A stretch of 17,292 nt of DNA from Bacteroidales bacterium (GTDB lineage: Bacteria; Bacteroidota; Bacteroidia; Bacteroidales; B18-G4). Below, piece after piece: positions 14,278-17,292 of the stretch. The stretch covers positions 1-17,292 of the forward strand of contig JAUXCL010000023.1 in assembly GCA_030618905.1 (NCBI GenBank), in the 5' to 3' direction. Every line of letters starts with the position of its first letter. Within the stretch, counting starts at the first letter, position 1. Below the pieces are notes generated by a model. That model saw only the letters and a program-made list of their open reading frames with translations, searched no databases and was not told the origin of the DNA. A program made the position numbers and the translations under genes.

Positions 14278-16071
14278 ATGAAATTAATTCTACCTTTATT
14301 AATAGCAATATTATTCAGCTTAGAACTTTATTCCCAAACATCCATTTCGGGAGGATCTGTTAATGGGACCTGGACTCAGGCCGGCTCTCCCTACCTTATT
14401 GAAGGCGAAATAAGCATTGAAAATGGTGATTCATTAAGGATAGAGCCAGGAGTCAGCGTGGAGTTTCAGGGAAGTTATAAGTTTATTGTTCAGGGCCAGA
14501 TCATTGCAAAAGGAACCGAAGCAGATTCTATTGTCTTCACTGCAAAACATCCCTCAATTGGCTGGCAAAGCATACGTTTTATAGAAACACCACTGACCAA
14601 TGATACCTCCCGGTTTGAATATTGTGTATTTGAACATGGGAGGGTATATGACGAGTGGCCCGATAACTGTGGAGGTGCCATAGGGGCAGCGTTCTTTGGT
14701 AAAATTATTATTGATCATTGTTTGTTTGACCGCAACATTGCAATTATTGAAAATCCTGCAACCGGATTACCTTCTGGTGGTGCAATCGCACTTATGGAAA
14801 GCAGCCCGGTGATCAGGAATAGTAAGTTCATATGCAATGAATCCCATTATGGGGGTGCAATATGCTGCTATATAGAATCCAATCCGGTAATTGAAAACAA
14901 CTTATTTAGCTGGAATTACGCTCACACCTGGGGAGGGGCAATTCTTTGTGTCGTTAGATCGGATCCCAAGATAAGTAATAATACCTTCACTTTAAACCAG
15001 TCATTTATGTACGGTGGGGCTATTTTATGCGGAGATTCTTGCAGCCCACAAATCGAATATAACCTGTTTTATTCTAATGGTGCTAAGAAAGATGGCGGTG
15101 CTATTGAAATGTTTGGTGATTGTAATCCAAAAATTATCAATAACACCATTGCCAATAACAGTGCGGATAGTGTAGGCGGTGGCATTGATATTAGCTGGGA
15201 TTGTTCACCCGAAATCCGTAATACAATCCTCTGGGGAAATACAGCAATTAACGGCAATCAGGTATATATCTGGGAGGAAACTTGCAAACCAAATTTTTAT
15301 TATTCTGATATACAAGGTGGGCAGAGTTCAATCGGAGGTGTTTCGATTACTGGAGAATACATGGAATGTATCGATTTAGATCCGTTATTCATAGATCCCT
15401 TAAATAAAAATTACCATTTAACGGAATTATCTCCATGTATTGATGCCGGAGACCCGGAGATGTTTGATCCCGATGGAACCAGGTCTGATATTGGGGTATT
15501 TTATTATAACCAGGCATTACATACACCCACAGCATTCAATGCAACGAACATAAACGGTTCCGGGTTCACAGGGCACTGGAGTTCATGTTTCGGTGCTCTG
15601 ATGTATAAATTGGATGTTGCATATGATGGGGCCTTCACAAACTTTGTAGGTGAATATAATGACTATCCGGTCAATGATACCTTAATTGTTATTGATGGCG
15701 TGGAAGCCGGGGTTTGCTATTACCGCGTCAGATCTCAAAACGGACATTTCACAAGCCCGAATTCGAATACTGTTGATGTTCAGTTGCTTGATGTTGATGA
15801 GTTGCGGGTTACGGGTTGCGGGTTGCGGGTTTTCCCAAACCCATGCTCAGGCGCTGCGCGCCTTCGATATCTGATATCTGATTCAGGATATCTGATATCT
15901 GATTTGTATTCGATTTCGGGAATGAAGATTCGTGAGTTGGTCAATGAGATGATGCCGGCTGGGGAGCATGAAATCGAGATGGATGTGAGTGATTTGCCGG
16001 ATGGGGTGTATTTCGTGAGGGTGCAGGCGGGACAGGAAGTTGCAGTAAAGAAACTTTTAGTGGTGCATTAA
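14278..16071 (+). CDS. Secreted right-handed beta-helix protein with T9SS sorting domain
   Basis: The 597-residue protein starts at ATG 14278 behind a perfect SD sequence; the signal peptide is MKLILPLLIAILFSLELYSQ. Residues about 25-400 are a right-handed parallel beta-helix (pectate-lyase-like or Pmp-like fold) with recurring rungs such as NNTFTLNQS, GGAI and NPVIENNLFSWN. The end of this part (IDAGDPE...DIGVFYY) is typical of choice-of-anchor Q-like beta-helix proteins. A fibronectin-III-like domain follows at about 418-501 (ending GVCYYRVRSQNG). The type A sorting domain is about 518-597 (FPNPCSG to KKLLVVH). The helix may bind or cleave a polysaccharide; no catalytic set is recognisable. 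Two different heptamer arrays (15801-15835 and 15866-15907) and a hairpin flank the NPCSG motif in the coding sequence. Confidence 0.9.
   Translation: MKLILPLLIAILFSLELYSQTSISGGSVNGTWTQAGSPYLIEGEISIENGDSLRIEPGVSVEFQGSYKFIVQGQIIAKGTEADSIVFTAKHPSIGWQSIRFIETPLTNDTSRFEYCVFEHGRVYDEWPDNCGGAIGAAFFGKIIIDHCLFDRNIAIIENPATGLPSGGAIALMESSPVIRNSKFICNESHYGGAICCYIESNPVIENNLFSWNYAHTWGGAILCVVRSDPKISNNTFTLNQSFMYGGAILCGDSCSPQIEYNLFYSNGAKKDGGAIEMFGDCNPKIINNTIANNSADSVGGGIDISWDCSPEIRNTILWGNTAINGNQVYIWEETCKPNFYYSDIQGGQSSIGGVSITGEYMECIDLDPLFIDPLNKNYHLTELSPCIDAGDPEMFDPDGTRSDIGVFYYNQALHTPTAFNATNINGSGFTGHWSSCFGALMYKLDVAYDGAFTNFVGEYNDYPVNDTLIVIDGVEAGVCYYRVRSQNGHFTSPNSNTVDVQLLDVDELRVTGCGLRVFPNPCSGAARLRYLISDSGYLISDLYSISGMKIRELVNEMMPAGEHEIEMDVSDLPDGVYFVRVQAGQEVAVKKLLVVH
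15801..15835 (+). repeat. GTTGCGG heptamer array just before the sorting domain
   Basis: Units GTTGCGG (15801), GTTACGG (15808), GTTGCGG (15815) and GTTGCGG (15822), then a decayed GTTTTCC (15829), encode ELRVTGCGLRVFPNP. The array lies in the linker between the FnIII-like domain and the NPCSG motif. Its unit is close to a rotation of the one at 7473-7500 (GTTACGC). Confidence 0.9.
15849..15863 (+). other. Small hairpin between two heptamer arrays
   Basis: AGGCGC, loop TGC, GCGCCT forms a 6-bp stem in the codons for S-G-A-A-R-L. It is the counterpart of the hairpin at 7503-7517 and sits at the same codon positions of the sorting domain. Confidence 0.65.
15866..15907 (+). repeat. GATATCT heptamer array inside the T9SS sorting domain
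   Basis: After CTTC there are six 7-bp units in 42 bp: GATATCT at 15866, 15873, 15887 and 15894, GATTCAG at 15880, and GATTTGT at 15901. They encode RYLISDSGYLISDLY, a 21-bp (7-residue) super-period. The position and length match the arrays at 7018-7059 and 7459-7500. Confidence 0.9.
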
Positions 16072-16078
16072 AATGTAT

Positions 16079-16121
16079 GCAGTAGGCAGTCAATCCTAAA
16101 TCACTGCTTAACGCCTACTGC
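16079..16121. repeat. Inverted repeat with heptamer-spaced ACTGCTTA copies
   Basis: GCAGTAGGC (16079-16087) is the exact inverse of GCCTACTGC (16113-16121). Within it GCAGTAG and GCAGTCA sit in tandem with a 7-bp step, and ACTGCTTA recurs 14 bp (two heptamers) apart at 16103 and 16117. No T-tract follows, so it is not a classical terminator. It begins 8 bases after the stop of the beta-helix gene. Confidence 0.55.
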
Positions 16122-16125
16122 TTAC

Positions 16126-16160
16126 CAACAACCAATAACAAACAACCAATAACCAATCAT
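16126..16160. repeat. CAATAAC heptamer array abutting a start codon
   Basis: Units CAACAAC (16126), CAATAAC (16133), AAACAAC (16140), CAATAAC (16147) and CAATCAT (16154) run up to one base before ATG 16162. The array therefore forms the whole region where a ribosome would bind. No SD sequence is present. Confidence 0.8.
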
Positions 16161-16161
16161 C

Positions 16162-17292
16162 ATGAAAAAACTTATAATTATATTATTTTCCGTTCACTGT
16201 TCACTGTTCACTGTTCACTCATACGGACAGTGGGAGTGGCAAAATCCCTTACCACAGGGGAATAATCTTACTGACGTACATTTTATCGATAATGACCATG
16301 GCTGGGCTGTTGGCAAATGGGGTACATTATTAACCACTAACGATGGAGCAGCTTCGTGGGAGACAGTAAATACGGGAATGACAAATCATATAACGGATAT
16401 CTGGCTTGAGGATACATTAAATGCCTGGGCAATCGCTACTACAATCTCCAACTATAATCCATATGCATATGGCCGGGGGTTCATACTACATACATCAGAT
16501 GGCGGTCAATCCTGGAATGAACAATTTTCAGATACTAATCTCTCGGTAAAGGATTTCTTTTTTCTTGATTCTGAAAATGCTTGGGCGATTGGGTACCATG
16601 ATATTCTGCATACTAATGATGGGGGTGAGCACTGGGAACTTCTTTATTCTGATACAACTTCGAATTGGGGATATAAGACAATATTTTTCGTCGACTTCAA
16701 TTATGGCTGGGTGATTAGATTCAGGGATATATTATGTACTACCGATGGCGGAAACTCCTGGGATACACTTTATTCTTTTCCACATACTATAAATGATGTT
16801 TTCTTTATTGACCAGAATCATGGATGGGTTACGGGAAATAATTATCCATATTATGGAATTATATGGCATACGAACGATGGAGGGATTAGTTGGGTAGTTC
16901 AAAATGATAGTACGACTGGTGAATTTTATGACATCCAGTTTATAGATCATAATCTGGGGTGGGCTATGAGCGGTAATAATATTCTTAGAACAAACGATGG
17001 TGGTGTTACATGGCAAGATTCAATTATGCCATGGAAAAGCTTAAGCAGCATTCACTTTGTAAGTCCTGATACAGGATATACCGTTGGCGATAAAGGAGTA
17101 ATCATGCATTCATATGATGGGGGTTCTCAATGGGAAGAAGAGTTTGATGGTATTACAGATTATTTTTCCTGCATCGATTTTATAGACCTTGAGAATGGAT
17201 GGGCCGTAGGAGGGAATCACATTCTACATACTTCAGATGGAGGTTTAACCTGGGAGTTGCAGAACAGCGGAACAGGTCAATCACTGAAAAGC
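16162..17292 (+). CDS. Secreted Ycf48-like beta-propeller protein (partial, runs off right edge)
   Basis: From ATG 16162 the frame stays open for all 377 codons to the window edge. The signal peptide has MKKLIIILFS followed by VHCSLFTVHS, of which the second part is encoded by a heptamer array, then YGQ. At least eight blade motifs follow, alternating GWAVG-type strands with T(N/S)DGG..W turns: TNDGAASW, TSDGGQSW, TNDGGEHW, TTDGGNSW, TNDGGISW, TNDGGVTW, SYDGGSQW and TSDGGLTW. The fold resembles the Ycf48-like protein at 7295-8581. The C-terminus is missing; by analogy a T9SS sorting domain is expected beyond the edge, which is inference. It lies 90 bp after the beta-helix gene in the same direction. 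Confidence 0.88.
   Translation, partial: MKKLIIILFSVHCSLFTVHSYGQWEWQNPLPQGNNLTDVHFIDNDHGWAVGKWGTLLTTNDGAASWETVNTGMTNHITDIWLEDTLNAWAIATTISNYNPYAYGRGFILHTSDGGQSWNEQFSDTNLSVKDFFFLDSENAWAIGYHDILHTNDGGEHWELLYSDTTSNWGYKTIFFVDFNYGWVIRFRDILCTTDGGNSWDTLYSFPHTINDVFFIDQNHGWVTGNNYPYYGIIWHTNDGGISWVVQNDSTTGEFYDIQFIDHNLGWAMSGNNILRTNDGGVTWQDSIMPWKSLSSIHFVSPDTGYTVGDKGVIMHSYDGGSQWEEEFDGITDYFSCIDFIDLENGWAVGGNHILHTSDGGLTWELQNSGTGQSLKS
16192..16219 (+). repeat. GTTCACT heptamer array inside a signal peptide
   Basis: Four perfect copies of GTTCACT (16192, 16199, 16206 and 16213) encode VHCSLFTVH in the signal peptide of the right-edge propeller gene. A change of one unit would shift the frame just after the hydrophobic core. 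A change of three units would add or remove seven residues. Confidence 0.95.

Overview
The window looks like chromosomal DNA of a Bacteroidota bacterium, probably an environmental member of class Bacteroidia. The evidence is the set of type IX secretion system (T9SS) type A C-terminal sorting domains (YPNP...GxYxVxV...KLVV), a TonB-dependent receptor, an Omp85 barrel without POTRA domains, start regions that almost all lack a Shine-Dalgarno sequence, and TAnnTTTG-like -7 boxes. I cannot place the genus. I see no rRNA, tRNA, transposase, integrase or CRISPR array.

Layout from left to right. A minus-strand gene enters at the left edge; only its signal peptide is present. It diverges from a large secreted PKD/Ig-like T9SS protein (164-3310), which ends at a strong hairpin terminator. 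A TonB-dependent receptor (3421-5574, GTG start) is followed after 11 bp by a secreted BNR/Asp-box T9SS protein (5586-7223, TTG start), probably one operon. A convergent Ycf48-like T9SS propeller protein (8581-7295) follows. Next come a solo FabH-like ketoacyl synthase (8713-9801), a small beta-barrel protein (10453-9836), a possible 32-residue ORF upstream of it, and a POTRA-less Omp85 barrel (11921-10626). The Omp85 gene diverges from a three-part OmpA-family protein (12042-13256). An orphan periplasmic amino-acid-type binding protein (13348-14151), a beta-helix T9SS protein (14278-16071) and a second Ycf48-like protein cut by the right edge (16162 onward) complete the window. The common theme is the cell envelope: surface or secreted T9SS cargo and outer-membrane proteins.

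The most striking signal is a scattered set of short tandem arrays with a strict 7-bp period but different unit sequences: TACTTAA, GTAACGC, GATATCT, GTTGCGG, AGCGAAA, CAATAAC, GTTCACT, and a minimal AATTGTC pair. They occur only between about 7.0 and 16.3 kb, at gene edges and inside coding regions. In three T9SS sorting domains the same 42-bp slot (six heptamers) is filled by two different heptamer families. In two of these genes the slot is preceded by a hairpin whose one changed stem pair is compensated, although one half of that change alters an amino acid. One array lies inside a signal peptide and another abuts the start codon of the same gene. Two arrays supply or overlap stop codons. 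A separate oddity is a Shine-Dalgarno sequence fully complementary to the usual 16S 3' tail in front of the beta-helix gene.
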